A DNA stretch of 64,000 nucleotides, taken from contig NZ_CP150917.1 in the NCBI RefSeq assembly GCF_039908645.1, forward strand, positions 5,095,501-5,159,500, in the 5' to 3' direction. Below are positions 35,789-48,862 of the stretch, in pieces. Positions within the stretch are counted from its first letter, which is position 1. The number at the start of each line of letters is the position of its first letter. Origin of the DNA: Pseudomonas helvetica (GTDB lineage: Bacteria; Pseudomonadota; Gammaproteobacteria; Pseudomonadales; Pseudomonadaceae). The notes beneath the pieces were generated by a model. It did no database searches. It worked only from the letters and a program-made list of their open reading frames with translations, and had not been told where the DNA came from. Made by a program: the position numbers and the translations under genes.

Positions 35789-37504
35789 ATGTACCAACTC
35801 TTCATCGAAGGCTTGCAGCGCCTCGGACGGGCGCTGATGCTGCCCATCGCGATCCTGCCGATTGCCGGCCTGTTGCTGCGTCTGGGCGACACCGACCTTT
35901 TGAACATCGCGATCATCCACGACGCCGGGCAAGTGATCTTCGCCAACCTGGCGCTGATCTTCGCCATCGGCATCGCAGTCGGGTTCGCCCGGGACAACAA
36001 CGGCACCGCCGGGCTGGCCGGGGCGATTGGTTACCTGGTGATGGTCTCCACACTGAAAGTGCTGGATGCGAGCATCAACATGGGCATGCTCGCCGGGATC
36101 ATCAGCGGCTTGATGGCCGGCGCGCTGTACAACCGCTTCAAGGACATCAAGCTACCGGAATACCTGGCGTTCTTCGGCGGCCGGCGCTTCGTGCCGATTG
36201 CCACCGGGTTCAGCGCCGTTGGCCTAGGCGTAATCTTCGGTTTGATCTGGCCGCCGATCCAGCACGGCATCAACAGCTTCGGCCAACTGCTGCTGGAAAG
36301 CGGCAGCATCGGTGCCTTCGTCTTCGGCGTGTTCAACCGCTTGCTGATCATCACCGGCCTGCACCACATCCTCAACAACATGGCGTGGTTCATCTTCGGC
36401 AGCTTCACCGACCCGACCACCGGCGCCATCGTCACCGGCGACCTGGCACGCTATTTTGCCGGCGACCCGAAGGGCGGCCAGTTCATGACCGGGATGTTCC
36501 CGATGATGATCTTCGGTCTGCCCGCCGCCTGCCTGGCGATGTACCGCAACGCCCTGCCGGAACGCCGCAAAGTCATGGGCGGGATCTTCCTGTCGATGGC
36601 CCTGACCTCGTTCCTGACGGGCGTCACCGAACCGATCGAATTCGCCTTCATGTTCCTCGCACCGCTGCTGTATTTACTGCACGCGCTGCTGACTGGCATG
36701 GCGATGGCCATCACCAATGCGTTGAACATTCACTTGGGCTTCACCTTCTCTGGCGGCGCCATCGACATGGCGCTGGGCTGGGGCAAGTCCACCAACGGCT
36801 GGCTGGTGTTCCCGGTAGGCCTGGCGTACGCGGTGATCTACTACGTGGTGTTCGACTTCTGCATCCGTCGTTTCAACCTGAAGACACCGGGGCGTGAAGG
36901 TGTCGTCGGTGGTGAAAAGGTGGTGCTAAGCGAAAATCAACGCGCCGGAGCCTACATTCAAGCCTTGGGCGGTGCTGAAAACCTGATCACCGTCGGCGCT
37001 TGCACCACGCGCTTGCGCCTGGAAATGGTCGACCGCAACAAAGCCTCCGACAGCGAATTGAAAGCCCTCGGCGCCATGGCCGTGGTTCGCCCCGGCAAAG
37101 GCGGCAGCTTGCAGGTAGTGGTCGGGCCGCTGGCGGACAGCATCGCCGATGAAATTCGCCAGGCGATGCCGACTGCTGGTTCAGCTTTGGTAGCCGCTGT
37201 AGTGGTGACCGAAGAAACGCCGAAAGCAGCACCCGTGGAGACACCAGAAGCGCAGAAATGGCTTAACGCCGTGGGTGGCAGCGACAACGTGCTGCAACTG
37301 GATTGCGTGGCCATGACCCGGATTCGCCTGCAACTGGCGGACGGTAAAGCGCTGTCGGAATGTCAGCTGAAGGACTTGGGTTGCCAGGGTGTCAGCGCGT
37401 TGGACGGTGGCGTGTGGCACCTGTTGATTGGCGACAAGGCGTTGAGTTTGAGTGAGGCGCTGGAGGGGTTGGTGAATCGGAGTGAGGTCAGCGCCAAAGT
37501 CTGA
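35789..37504 (+). CDS. nagE: PTS N-acetylglucosamine permease, IIC plus two IIB-like domains
   Basis: 571 residues. N-terminal IIC domain (about 1-370) with many membrane helices and LPIAILPIAGLLLRLGD, ITGLHHILNN and TGVTEPIEFAFMFLAP. It is followed by a IIB domain with phosphocysteine C405 (GACTTRLRL). A second IIB-like domain (about 482-560) repeats the fold but has Ala508 at the aligned cysteine position (VAMTRIRL), so only the first can carry phosphate by the normal mechanism. No IIA domain; it is provided by the fused protein upstream. Last gene of the nag operon; a REPIN and terminator follow. Confidence 0.92.
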   Translation: MYQLFIEGLQRLGRALMLPIAILPIAGLLLRLGDTDLLNIAIIHDAGQVIFANLALIFAIGIAVGFARDNNGTAGLAGAIGYLVMVSTLKVLDASINMGMLAGIISGLMAGALYNRFKDIKLPEYLAFFGGRRFVPIATGFSAVGLGVIFGLIWPPIQHGINSFGQLLLESGSIGAFVFGVFNRLLIITGLHHILNNMAWFIFGSFTDPTTGAIVTGDLARYFAGDPKGGQFMTGMFPMMIFGLPAACLAMYRNALPERRKVMGGIFLSMALTSFLTGVTEPIEFAFMFLAPLLYLLHALLTGMAMAITNALNIHLGFTFSGGAIDMALGWGKSTNGWLVFPVGLAYAVIYYVVFDFCIRRFNLKTPGREGVVGGEKVVLSENQRAGAYIQALGGAENLITVGACTTRLRLEMVDRNKASDSELKALGAMAVVRPGKGGSLQVVVGPLADSIADEIRQAMPTAGSALVAAVVVTEETPKAAPVETPEAQKWLNAVGGSDNVLQLDCVAMTRIRLQLADGKALSECQLKDLGCQGVSALDGGVWHLLIGDKALSLSEALEGLVNRSEVSAKV

Positions 37505-37520
37505 AAATCGACACAACTCC

Positions 37521-37652
37521 TGTGGCGAGGGAGCTTGCTCCCGCTGGAGTGCGGAGCACTCCCAAAACCGGGCAACCCATATTTCCAGAAACAACGCTTA
37601 GCCGGTTTTACGACTGCTTCGCAGCCGAGCGGGAGCAAGCTCCCTCGCCACA
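37521..37652. repeat. REPIN downstream of nagE
   Basis: Inverted pair TGTGGCGAGGGAGCTTGCTC / GAGCAAGCTCCCTCGCCACA; inner arms CGGAGCACTCCC and GACTGCTTCGCAG are less symmetric than in sister copies. Confidence 0.88.
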
Positions 37653-37682
37653 AAGTACATCCGAACCTCGACGTTCCCCGCC

Positions 37683-37730
37683 CAACAAAAAACCGCTGAC
37701 CGTTTCCGGTTCAGCGGTTTTTTTTGTTTT
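37683..37730. terminator. Bidirectional terminator between nagE and the DUF6124 gene
   Basis: Stem AACCGCTGACCG / CGGTTCAGCGGTT with one bulge, preceded by A6 and followed by T8. It serves the convergent nag operon and the minus-strand gene. Confidence 0.88.
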
Positions 37731-37757
37731 ACGCCGCATGAATGACCTGCTGCGCCG

Positions 37758-38147
37758 CTATTCCTTGACGTAAAACTGGTCAGACTCCGACGGGTTGTAG
37801 TCATCCAGCGCCTTGTCCACCAACAACAAAGCGCCATCGACCATCCGGCAAATCGCCAGCGCCACGCTGCGTCGCGAACCTTCGATCTCGAATGCCAGGT
37901 CGGCGGCCATCACCTTGACCGAGGCCAGATCTTCCGAGGCATTGGCCAACAGGCTTTCGAGGCCCACGTCGGGTGAAACGCTGAACAAGCGGTCTGAGCG
38001 CAAGTCGCTGAAGCGCAGTTTGGCGAGGGTGGGTTTCAGGTAGTGATCGAGGGCGCGGTGCGCGGCGTCGTGGAGCTTTTTTGAATCGAGGGATTCGTAG
38101 GGGGAGACGTCGTCGTGTTCTGGAGGGATGGAGTTGTCTTTGATCAT
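37758..38147 (-). CDS. DUF6124 family protein
   Basis: A 129-residue cytoplasmic protein of a family largely confined to Pseudomonas; function unknown. The start at 38147 has AGGAG eight bases upstream and gives the family's usual beginning MIKDNSIPPEHDDVSPYESL; the upstream frame is not coding. The helical body includes DSKKLHDAAHRALDHYL and an ASEDLASVKVMAADLAFEIE segment. No membrane segment. Such genes often occur singly or in tandem in variable spacers, as here beside an insertion sequence. Confidence 0.78.
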   Translation of the reverse strand: MIKDNSIPPEHDDVSPYESLDSKKLHDAAHRALDHYLKPTLAKLRFSDLRSDRLFSVSPDVGLESLLANASEDLASVKVMAADLAFEIEGSRRSVALAICRMVDGALLLVDKALDDYNPSESDQFYVKE

Positions 38148-38434
38148 TGTGGAGCTCCTGAGAAAAATTGGAGCGACCGACATCCGTTGTAGATGCGGCG
38201 CCTGTAAGCGCCTAACAATTTTCGGGCTTGCAGTCCCGGTCGCTGAATTGGCAGCGACGATCAAAGGCTAGACGCGGTGCTTCCGAGCGGCAACCTTAAA
38301 GACTTGTCAGAGATTTCTGCGCTGCCCGTGATGCTGTCGTCGAATTCGACTCGACTCCTACAGGCATTACACAAGTGCCATCCCCACGCGCAGCATCTAA
38401 CCACTCAGGCCGGCTGTCAGGCCGCCGTGCTCTT

Positions 38435-39686
<1,252 letters not shown>

Positions 39687-39689
39687 CTT

Positions 39690-39972
39690 GCTGTTGATCT
39701 TGATCCACCCGCCCCTTCGGGAGGCCGAGTGGAGGTGTTCATCAGGGGGTGGGCGCGCAGCGCCGTACGGCGCAGCCGGACACATCGAGAGGAGGTCGTC
39801 GCGAAGCAGACCGTAGGCGATGCCCCCTGATGGACACCGGAGCGAGGGAACGCCGAGCCTAAGCGAGGTGCCGTACGCTTGGGGCGAAGACCTTTGCTTC
39901 CTTTGGGGCGTCTGCCAAAGGGAGTCGCTGTAAGAGCGAAACCGTAAGTGGCCGTTACCGCAGGAATGGATA
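39690..39972. repeat. Dispersed Pseudomonas intergenic repeat region
   Basis: No credible gene. The segment is rich in symmetric blocks (CCCGCCCCTTCGGGAGG, GCGCAGCGCCGTACGGCGC, CATCAGGGGG...CCCCCTGATG over 39741-39832) and ends with GGGAGTCGCTGTAAGAGCGA. Blocks of this kind recur in fluorescent Pseudomonas intergenic DNA and are often mis-annotated as small Arg/Pro-rich proteins. Family assignment is from memory. Confidence 0.5.
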
Positions 39973-40109
39973 TGTACACCTGCAAGAGATTGGTCGGCTG
40001 TCAGGCCGCCTTCGCAGGCAAGCCAGCTCCCACAGTTTTGATTGGTGTACATCTGCGGGAGATGGGTCGGCTGTCAGGCCGCCATCGCGAGCAAGCTCGG
40101 CTCGCACAG
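39973..40109 (+). repeat. Two head-to-tail REP units
   Basis: Two direct copies of about 70 bases: TGTACACCTGCAAGAGATT-GGTCGGCTGTCAGGCCGCC and TGTACATCTGCGGGAGATG-GGTCGGCTGTCAGGCCGCC, each followed by a REP arm (TTCGCAGGCAAGCCAGCTCC and ATCGCGAGCAAGCTCGGCTC). This differs from the inverted pairs elsewhere in the window. Confidence 0.75.
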
Positions 40110-40143
40110 TGGAACGAGTGCATTCATGGAATCCCGGGCAATA

Positions 40144-40176
40144 AAAAACCCGCTGAAATCACTTCAGCGGGTTTCT
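40144..40176 (-). terminator. Terminator of the purL-NIF3-like unit
   Basis: Stem AAACCCGCTGAA / TTCAGCGGGTTT with a six-base loop, flanked by A6; read on the minus strand it ends in TTTTTTA. Just downstream of the NIF3-like gene. Confidence 0.88.
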
Positions 40177-40194
40177 TGTTAAAGCGCAGGAAGA

Positions 40195-40506
40195 TCAGAA
40201 ATCTTCCAGCCGCCACACCTCGTAAGCCGGCGTCTCATAGGGATGACTCTGCTTCAGAGCCGCCACCACAACACCAATCAACTCATCGCTGACCACCAGC
40301 TCAACCTTCCATTCCTCAACCTGCTCGACCAGCCCCGCCTGACCAATAAACGGCTGACTACCGTCCAAAGGCCGAAACTGACCCAACCCAAGCACCTGCC
40401 ACGAACAGTGATCATAAGCACCGATCCGCCCACCACCGGCAGCGAACACAGCACCCTTGACCACCTCAACATGGCTCTGAGGAACAAAAAAACTGAGCTT
40501 GTACAC
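40195..40506 (-). CDS. NIF3/YqfO-type small protein (PII/CutA-like fold)
   Basis: 103 residues corresponding to the CutA-like insert domain of NIF3 proteins, found alone. The start is GTG 40506, five bases after the purL stop, giving YKLSFFVPQSHVEVVKGAVF. Signature residues are GGGRIGAYDHCSWQVLGLGQ, FRPLDGSQPFIG and a C-terminal SHPYETPAYEVW. Function is unknown; the fold can bind small molecules or metals. It is positioned to be co-translated with purL, and a strong terminator follows. Confidence 0.82.
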   Translation of the reverse strand: MYKLSFFVPQSHVEVVKGAVFAAGGGRIGAYDHCSWQVLGLGQFRPLDGSQPFIGQAGLVEQVEEWKVELVVSDELIGVVVAALKQSHPYETPAYEVWRLEDF

Positions 40507-40511
40507 AGCGC

Positions 40512-43500
40512 TTAGTTCACCCACACACGAGCATTACGGAACATACGCATCCACGGCGCATCTTCGTTCCACTCTTCCGAGCGCCACGAGTTCTGCACGG
40601 CGCGGAACACCCGCTCCGGGTGCGGCATCATGATCGTCACGCGACCGTCACGGCTGGTCAAACCGGTGATCCCGCGCGGCGAGCCGTTCGGGTTGGCCGG
40701 ATAGCGCTCGGTAACCTTGCCGTGGTTGTCGACGAAACGCATCGCCACGCAACCCGACAGATCGGCTTGCAGCAACGCTTCTTCGCTGGCGAACTCGGCA
40801 TGACCTTCACCGTGAGCGATGGCGATCGGCATACGCGAACCAGCCATGCCCTGCAGGAAGATCGAGTTCGATTCCTGAACCTGAACCATCGCCACACGCG
40901 CTTCGAACTGCTCGGAACGGTTGCGTACGAAGTGCGGCCAGAACTCGCTGCCCGGGATCAGCTCGTGCAGGTTGGACATCATCTGGCAACCGTTGCACAC
41001 GCCGAGGGTGAAGCTGTCGGTACGCTCGAAGAAGCCCTGGAACGCATCGCGAGCACGGCTGTTGAACAGCGCCGATTTCGCCCAGCCTTCACCGGCACCC
41101 AGTACGTCACCGTAGGAGAAGCCACCGCACGCCACCAGACCTTTGAACTCGTTCAGGTCGACACGGCCAGCAAGGATGTCACTCATGTGCACGTCGATCG
41201 CATTGAAACCGGCGCGGTCGAACGCGGCCGCCATTTCCACCTGACCGTTGACGCCCTGCTCACGCAGTACGGCAACCTGTGGGCGAATGCCTTTCTTGAT
41301 GTAAGGCGCGGCAACGTCCTGGTTCACGTCGTAGCTCAGCTTGACGCTCAGGCCCGGGTTGTCTTCTTCCAGCAGCACGTCGAACTCTTGTTCGGCGCAG
41401 TCGGCGTTGTCACGCAGACGCTGGATTTGATAGCTGGTTTCAGCCCACTGACGTTGCAGCAGACGACGCTGGCCTTCGAACACGGTGTCGCCGTTGAAAG
41501 TGATGCTGATCTCGCCGTTGTTCATCGGCTGGCCGATCACCGACACGCAGTCGCCCAGACCTGCGGCGCTGAATTGAGCAAGGATGTCCGGCGTCGAGTC
41601 CTGACGAACCTGGATGACAGCACCCAGTTCTTCGTTGAACAGGATCTCGGCGATGTCGGCAGAAGTTTCTGCCAGACCGTCAAGGTTCAGGCTCAGACCG
41701 CAGTGGCCGGCAAAGGCCATTTCCACCACGCTGGTCAGCAGACCACCGTCGGAACGGTCGTGGTAAGCCAGCAGGTGACCGTCGGCATTGAGGCCCTGGA
41801 TCACTGCGAAGAAGGCTTTCAGGTCTTCGGCGTCATCAACGTCCGGTGCCTGCTTGCCGAGCTTGCCGTGAACCTGCGCGAGGATCGAAGCACCCATGCG
41901 GTTCTGGCCGCGGCCCAGGTCGATCAGGATCAGGTCGGTGGTGCCCTTGTCCATGCGCAGTTGCGGGGTCAGGGTCTGACGGATGTCAGTCACTGGCGCG
42001 AAACCGGTCACGATCAGGGACATTGGCGAAGTTACGGTCTTGTCGACGCCTTCGTCATTCCAGCGCGTGGCCATGGACATCGAGTCCTTGCCCACCGGAA
42101 TGGTGATGCCCAGTTCCGGGCACAGTTCCATGCCGACCGCTTTCACGGTGTCGTACAGACGCGCGTCTTCGCCCGGGTGACCGGCAGCCGACATCCAGTT
42201 CGCCGACAGTTTGATGTCGGAGATCTTGCCGATGCGCGAGGCCGCGATGTTGGTCAGGGTTTCGCCGATGGCCATGCGGCCCGACGCCGGAGCGTCCAGC
42301 AGTGCCAGCGGAGTACGCTCGCCCATGGCCATGGCTTCACCGGTGTAGACGTCGAAGCTGGTGGCGGTGACGGCAACGTCAGCCACGGGAACCTGCCACG
42401 GGCCGACCATCTGATCACGGGCCACGAGGCCGGTGATGGTGCGGTCGCCGATGGTGATCAGGAAGCTTTTGCTGGCCACGGCCGGGTGATGCAGAACGCG
42501 CTCGACGCAGTCAGCAATGGCCAGGGTCGATGGATCGAAATCGTCGCCCAGTTCGGTTTCGCGAACAGCCGAACGGTGCATGCGCGGGGCTTTGCCCAGC
42601 AGCACTTCGAGTGGCATATCCACCGGGCTATTGCCGAAGTGGCTGTCGGTCACGGTCAGTTGCGGCTCGGCAGTCGCTTCGCCGACAACGGCAAACGGGC
42701 AACGCTCACGTTCGCAGATTGCCTTGAAGCGTTCGAAGTCGGCCGGGCCGACCGCCAGGACGTAGCGCTCCTGGGATTCGTTGCTCCAGATTTCGTGCGG
42801 GGCCATGCCCGGCTCGTCGTTTGGAATGTTGCGCAGTTCGAAGCGGCCGCCGCGGTCGCCATCGTTGACCAGTTCCGGGAAGGCGTTGGACAGACCGCCC
42901 GCGCCGACGTCGTGGATAAAGCTGATCGGGTTGCGTTCGCCCAACTGCCAGCAACGGTCGATGACTTCCTGGCAACGGCGTTCCATTTCCGGGTTTTCGC
43001 GTTGTACGGAAGCAAAGTCCAGGTCGGCCGAGCTGGTGCCGGTGGCCATGGAGGAAGCCGCGCCGCCGCCCAGACCGATCAGCATCGCCGGGCCGCCCAG
43101 CACGATCAGCTTGGAGCCCACGAGGATTTCGCCTTTCTTGACGTGTTCCTCACGGATGTTGCCCATGCCGCCGGCCAACATGATCGGCTTGTGATAACCA
43201 CGCACTTCATCGCCACGCGGTGTGGTGATGGATTGTTCGAAGGTACGGAAATAACCGGTCAGCGCCGGACGGCCGAATTCGTTGTTGAATGCAGCGCCGC
43301 CCAATGGGCCTTCGATCATGATGTCCAGCGCGGTAACGATGCGCTCAGGCTTGCCGTACGGCACTTCCCATGGCTGTTCGAAGCCCGGGATTTGCAGGTT
43401 GGACACGGTGAAACCGGTCAGGCCAGCCTTTGGCTTGGCGCCGCGACCGGTAGCGCCTTCGTCACGGATCTCGCCACCGGAACCGGTGGATGCGCCCGGG

Positions 43501-44408
43501 AACGGGGCAATCGCGGTCGGGTGGTTGTGCGTCTCGACTTTCATCAGGATGTGCACCGGTTCCTGCACCGCGCCGTACTGGCGGGTCTCAGGGTCCGGGA
43601 AGAAACGCCCGGCGACAGAGCCGACGATCACCGAAGCGTTGTCCTTGTAAGCCGACAGAACGCCTTCGCTGTGCATCACGTAGGTGTTCTTGATCATGCC
43701 GAACAGGCTTTTTTCCTGGCTCTCGCCGTCGATGTCCCAACTGGCGTTGAAGATCTTGTGACGGCAGTGCTCGGAGTTCGCCTGGGCGAACATCATCAGT
43801 TCGATGTCGTGCGGGTTGCGCTTCAAGCCAATAAAGGCGTTGACCAGGTAGTCGATCTCGTCTTCCGCCAGGGCCAGGCCCAGCTCGACGTTAGCGGTTT
43901 CCAGTGCGGCGCGACCGCCACCCAGAACGTCGATCGCCGTCAACGGCTTCGGTTCGGAGTGACTGAACAGGCCAGCAGCCTGTTCGAGGTTTTCCAGCAC
44001 GATCTGGGTCATGCGGTCGTGCAGACCGTCGGCAATCAGCTGTGCTTGTGCGTCGGTGAATTCACCGGTCACGTAGAAAGCGATACCGCGCTCCAGGCGC
44101 TGGATTTTCGCCAGGCCACAGTTGCGGGCGATATCGCTGGCCTTGCTCGACCAGGGCGAGATGGTGCCGAAACGCGGCAACACCAGGAACAGACGGCCGG
44201 TCGGCTCTTGTACCGGAACACTAGGACCGTACTTCAGAAGGCGCGCTAGCACCTGCTGTTCGTCGCCGGTCAGGACGCCGGTGACTTCGGCGAAGTGAGC
44301 GAATTCAGCATATAAGCCACTGACAGCCGGGACCTTCTGGCTCAGTTGCTCAAGGAGTTTGCTGTGGCGAAAGGCAGAAAGGGCAGGAGCGCCGCGCAGG
44401 ATCAACAT
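40512..44408 (-). CDS. purL: Phosphoribosylformylglycinamidine synthase
   Basis: Large single-chain enzyme (1298 residues) for purine step 4. N-terminal PurS-like domain, two AIRS-type synthetase halves (motifs [20 protein letters not shown] and [20 protein letters not shown]), and a C-terminal class I glutamine amidotransferase with the nucleophile cysteine in [12 protein letters not shown]. The ammonia made there is channelled to the synthetase site. Full length. It is divergent from mltF and followed by the NIF3-like gene. Confidence 0.97.
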   Translation of the reverse strand: MLILRGAPALSAFRHSKLLEQLSQKVPAVSGLYAEFAHFAEVTGVLTGDEQQVLARLLKYGPSVPVQEPTGRLFLVLPRFGTISPWSSKASDIARNCGLAKIQRLERGIAFYVTGEFTDAQAQLIADGLHDRMTQIVLENLEQAAGLFSHSEPKPLTAIDVLGGGRAALETANVELGLALAEDEIDYLVNAFIGLKRNPHDIELMMFAQANSEHCRHKIFNASWDIDGESQEKSLFGMIKNTYVMHSEGVLSAYKDNASVIVGSVAGRFFPDPETRQYGAVQEPVHILMKVETHNHPTAIAPFPGASTGSGGEIRDEGATGRGAKPKAGLTGFTVSNLQIPGFEQPWEVPYGKPERIVTALDIMIEGPLGGAAFNNEFGRPALTGYFRTFEQSITTPRGDEVRGYHKPIMLAGGMGNIREEHVKKGEILVGSKLIVLGGPAMLIGLGGGAASSMATGTSSADLDFASVQRENPEMERRCQEVIDRCWQLGERNPISFIHDVGAGGLSNAFPELVNDGDRGGRFELRNIPNDEPGMAPHEIWSNESQERYVLAVGPADFERFKAICERERCPFAVVGEATAEPQLTVTDSHFGNSPVDMPLEVLLGKAPRMHRSAVRETELGDDFDPSTLAIADCVERVLHHPAVASKSFLITIGDRTITGLVARDQMVGPWQVPVADVAVTATSFDVYTGEAMAMGERTPLALLDAPASGRMAIGETLTNIAASRIGKISDIKLSANWMSAAGHPGEDARLYDTVKAVGMELCPELGITIPVGKDSMSMATRWNDEGVDKTVTSPMSLIVTGFAPVTDIRQTLTPQLRMDKGTTDLILIDLGRGQNRMGASILAQVHGKLGKQAPDVDDAEDLKAFFAVIQGLNADGHLLAYHDRSDGGLLTSVVEMAFAGHCGLSLNLDGLAETSADIAEILFNEELGAVIQVRQDSTPDILAQFSAAGLGDCVSVIGQPMNNGEISITFNGDTVFEGQRRLLQRQWAETSYQIQRLRDNADCAEQEFDVLLEEDNPGLSVKLSYDVNQDVAAPYIKKGIRPQVAVLREQGVNGQVEMAAAFDRAGFNAIDVHMSDILAGRVDLNEFKGLVACGGFSYGDVLGAGEGWAKSALFNSRARDAFQGFFERTDSFTLGVCNGCQMMSNLHELIPGSEFWPHFVRNRSEQFEARVAMVQVQESNSIFLQGMAGSRMPIAIAHGEGHAEFASEEALLQADLSGCVAMRFVDNHGKVTERYPANPNGSPRGITGLTSRDGRVTIMMPHPERVFRAVQNSWRSEEWNEDAPWMRMFRNARVWVN

Positions 44409-44450
44409 CTTCGGGACAGCCTCGGAAGGGGGTGTGCTTTGAGGCCGTGC

Positions 44451-44480
44451 ATTCTAGCCTAAACCGCCCGCGACAGCACC
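44451..44480 (-). promoter_or_regulatory. Possible purL promoter
   Basis: On the minus strand TAGAAT (44456-44451) is a good -10; 17 bases upstream the -35 position reads GTGCTG, a poor match. It would start transcription about 35 bases before the purL codon. No PurR-like palindrome was recognised. Confidence 0.35.
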
Positions 44481-44535
44481 CGAAACGCTACACCCGGTAT
44501 TGTCCGAACGTCGGCCTGGGGCTCAAAGCCTGTAA

Positions 44536-46155
<1,620 letters not shown>

Positions 46156-46168
46156 GTACCCCCCTCCT

Positions 46169-46261
46169 CCCGTAGGCGCAAGGCTTGCCCGCGATGGCAT
46201 CACCGCGGTGATTCAGGCGGACCGCGGCGCCTGCATCGCGGGCAAGCCTTGCTCCTACGGG
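46169..46261. repeat. REPIN between mltF and pdxJ
   Basis: Inverted pair CCCGTAGGCGCAAGGCTTGC / GCAAGCCTTGCTCCTACGGG with CCGCGATG...CATCGCGG inner symmetry. It sits exactly at the join between the purL-mltF segment and the pdxJ-lepA block. Confidence 0.88.
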
Positions 46262-46275
46262 TATGAGGTTGAGCG

Positions 46276-47019
46276 TCAGGCTTTTGCTGCGGCGAGGATC
46301 AGCGCTTTCATCTCTGAAACAGCCGACTTGAACCCGACGAACAGCGCATGCGCCACCAGCGCGTGGCCGATGTTCAGTTCGTTGATGCCTTTGATCGCCG
46401 CAACTGCCTCGACGTTGTGGTAGTGCAGACCGTGACCGGCGTTGACGATCAGGCCTTGCGTCAAGCCAAACGCCACGCCATCCGCCACACGCTTCAGCTC
46501 TTCAGCCACCGCAGTCGGCGTCTCGGCGTCCGCATAACGGCCGGTGTGCAATTCGATGGCCGGTGCGCCAACACGTTTCGAGGCTTCGATCTGGCGCTCG
46601 TCGGCATCAATGAACAGTGACACTTCGCAGCCGATTTTCGCCAGACGATCCACCGCCGCCTTGATCCGCGCTTCCTGCCCTGCCACATCCAGACCGCCTT
46701 CGGTGGTCAGTTCCTGACGGGTTTCCGGGACCAGGCAAATGTGCGCCGGACGAATGCGTTCAGCGAACGCCATCATTTCCTCGGTGACGCCCATCTCGAA
46801 GTTCATGCGGGTTTGCAGCACGTCCTTGAGCAACAACACGTCGCGCTCTTGAATGTGCCGACGGTCTTCACGCAAGTGCACGGTGATGCCATCAGCGCCT
46901 GCCTCTTCCGCGTCCAGCGCTGCTTTCACAGGGTCAGGGTAACGCGTACCCCGGGCCTGACGCAGGGTGGCAACGTGGTCGATGTTCACGCCAAGAAGAA
47001 TGCGATTGCTGGTGGTCAC
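46276..47019 (-). CDS. pdxJ: Pyridoxine 5'-phosphate synthase
   Basis: Condenses 3-amino-2-oxopropyl phosphate with deoxyxylulose 5-phosphate, the last ring-forming step of vitamin B6 synthesis. 247 residues, TIM barrel. Conserved motifs: [16 protein letters not shown] at the start, [12 protein letters not shown], and [12 protein letters not shown] near the C-terminus. Last gene of the lepA-lepB-rnc-era-recO-pdxJ series, 49 bases after recO. Confidence 0.96.
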   Translation of the reverse strand: MTTSNRILLGVNIDHVATLRQARGTRYPDPVKAALDAEEAGADGITVHLREDRRHIQERDVLLLKDVLQTRMNFEMGVTEEMMAFAERIRPAHICLVPETRQELTTEGGLDVAGQEARIKAAVDRLAKIGCEVSLFIDADERQIEASKRVGAPAIELHTGRYADAETPTAVAEELKRVADGVAFGLTQGLIVNAGHGLHYHNVEAVAAIKGINELNIGHALVAHALFVGFKSAVSEMKALILAAAKA

Positions 47020-47068
47020 GGAAGCGCTCCAGAAGAAGAGAAAGTTCGGTGCACAGCATACGGGTTGA

Positions 47069-47758
47069 TCAGGGCTTGCGAAACAATTCGCGACTGACCA
47101 GTGGACGTCCGCCCAGGTGAACGGCCAACGCCTGACGCATCAAGCGCTTGGCGGCGGACAAGGCACCCGGTGCGCTCCAGTCGGCGTCGGCCATGGCCAA
47201 CAGTTCGGTACCGTTGAACAGACCAGGCTGCAGCAGGTAAACCCGCTCCAGACCTGCATCGACCTGCAAGCGATACAGGCCGTCGGGTGCGATAGGTTCG
47301 CCGTGGATATCCGCGTTCAGCGCAAAGCCGTAGCCCAGGTCATCGAGCAGCCGCCATTCGAATGAGCGCAACAAAGGCTCCAACGGACGCCCTTCGGCCA
47401 GCGCCAGCAAGGTCGCGGCGTAATGATCGAATACCGCAGGATGAGGATCTTCGGACGGCAGCAGGCGGATCAGCAGCTCGTTGAGGTAGAGACCGCTGAA
47501 CAGCGCCTCACCATTGAGCCAGGTGGAAACGCCCGCGCTTTCCATGCGACCGACGTTCTTCAGCTCGCCCCGACCACGGAACTCGACTTCCAGCGGCACG
47601 AATGGCCGCGCCAGCGTTCCGGCCTTGCCCCGCGCGCTGCGCAACACCGCCCGCAGCCGACCTTGCGGCGTGAGGAAATCCACCAACGCGCTATTTTCGC
47701 GGTAGGCACGGCTATGGAGCACGTAGGCGGGTTGGCCGGTTGGCGCGGTGGTCGACAT
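47069..47758 (-). CDS. recO: DNA repair protein RecO
   Basis: Mediator of the RecFOR pathway that loads RecA on SSB-coated DNA. ATG 47758 ([20 protein letters not shown]) is preferred; the ATG at 47785 borders the REPIN and adds residues not typical of the family. 229 residues with an N-terminal OB-fold (about 8-80) and a helical C-terminal part. The zinc-binding cysteines of many RecO proteins are absent, as in other gamma-proteobacteria. A REPIN separates it from era. Confidence 0.92.
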   Translation of the reverse strand: MSTTAPTGQPAYVLHSRAYRENSALVDFLTPQGRLRAVLRSARGKAGTLARPFVPLEVEFRGRGELKNVGRMESAGVSTWLNGEALFSGLYLNELLIRLLPSEDPHPAVFDHYAATLLALAEGRPLEPLLRSFEWRLLDDLGYGFALNADIHGEPIAPDGLYRLQVDAGLERVYLLQPGLFNGTELLAMADADWSAPGALSAAKRLMRQALAVHLGGRPLVSRELFRKP

Positions 47759-47786
47759 CAGAGTCCAAATCTCAGAGGAGATCAAC

Positions 47787-47920
47787 TGTGGCGAGGGAGC
47801 TTGCTCCCGCTGGGCTGCGAAGCAGCCCCGACATCAAGCAGCCGCGGAGAGTCAGGCACACCGGGGCAAATGGTTTTGGGGCCGCTTTGCGACCCAGCGG
47901 GAGCAAGCTCCCTCGCCACA
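47787..47920. repeat. REPIN inside the era-recO junction
   Basis: Inverted REP pair TGTGGCGAGGGAGCTTGCTC / GAGCAAGCTCCCTCGCCACA, inner arms GGCTGCGAAGCAGCC and GGGGCCGCTTTGCGACCC. It lies between two genes that are usually adjacent or overlapping, so transcription of recO and pdxJ must pass through a long hairpin. Confidence 0.88.
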
Positions 47921-47959
47921 AAGGCCAGCACAAGGCCTTGAACCTTGTGCCAAACCTGA

Positions 47960-48862
47960 TTACAGGTCGCCGTAACCCAGCGAACGCAGGGCGCGTTCGT
48001 CGTCGGACCAGCCGCCTTTCACTTTGACCCAAAGGTTGAGCATGATCTTGGAGTCGAACAGCAGCTCCATGTCCTTGCGCGCTTCGGTGCCGATGCGTTT
48101 GATCCGCTCGCCCTTGTCGCCAATGATGATTTTCTTCTGACCGTCACGTTCGACGAGGATCAACGCATGGATGTGCAGGGTTTTCCCCTGCTGCTTGAAC
48201 TCTTCGATTTCCACGGTGATCTGGTATGGCAGCTCGGCGCCCATCTGGCGCATGATTTTCTCACGCACCAGTTCGGCGGCGAGGAAACGGCTGCTGCGGT
48301 CGGTGATCTGGTCTTCCGGGAAGAAGTGATCGTTTTCCGGCAAGTGACCGGCGATCACCCGCTCCAGCGCATCGAGGTTGTGCCCGTGCTGCGCCGAAAT
48401 CGGAATGATCTGCGCGTTCGGCAGCTGTTCCTGCAACCAGCTCAGGTGCGGCATCAGCTCGGCTTTGTCTTCGATGCGGTCGGTCTTGTTCAGCGCCACG
48501 ATCAACGGGCCCGTCACGTACTGAACGCGCTCGAGCACCATCTGGTCCTCTTCGGTCCACTTGGTGCGATCAACCACGAAGATCACCACGTCGACGTCTT
48601 TCAACGCGGCCGAAGCGGTCTTGTTCATGTAGCGGTTGAGGGCTTTCTCGCCACCTTTGTGCATGCCGGGGGTGTCGACGTAGATCGCCTGCACATCGCC
48701 TTCGGTCTTGATACCGAGCATGTTGTGACGGGTGGTTTGCGGTTTGCGCGAGGTGATCGCCAGCTTCTGACCCAGGATGTGGTTCAGCAGCGTGGATTTG
48801 CCCACGTTCGGACGGCCGACGATGGCGACATAGCCACAGCGAGTTGCAGTTGAATCAGTCAT
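47960..48862 (-). CDS. era: GTPase Era
   Basis: Essential GTPase binding the 3' end of 16S rRNA during 30S maturation. The start at 48862 ([16 protein letters not shown]) has GGAG seven bases upstream and gives 300 residues; it overlaps the rnc end by eight bases. G1 GRPNVGKS (16-23), G3 [10 protein letters not shown]4 NKTDRIED, and a C-terminal KH domain with [17 protein letters not shown]. Confidence 0.96.
   Translation of the reverse strand: MTDSTATRCGYVAIVGRPNVGKSTLLNHILGQKLAITSRKPQTTRHNMLGIKTEGDVQAIYVDTPGMHKGGEKALNRYMNKTASAALKDVDVVIFVVDRTKWTEEDQMVLERVQYVTGPLIVALNKTDRIEDKAELMPHLSWLQEQLPNAQIIPISAQHGHNLDALERVIAGHLPENDHFFPEDQITDRSSRFLAAELVREKIMRQMGAELPYQITVEIEEFKQQGKTLHIHALILVERDGQKKIIIGDKGERIKRIGTEARKDMELLFDSKIMLNLWVKVKGGWSDDERALRSLGYGDL

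Noticed and set aside
40620..44249. A 1209-codon open frame antisense to purL
   Set aside because: High-GC codon usage leaves the opposite frame open. The purL protein is fully conserved over the same span, and the antisense product has no recognisable domain.
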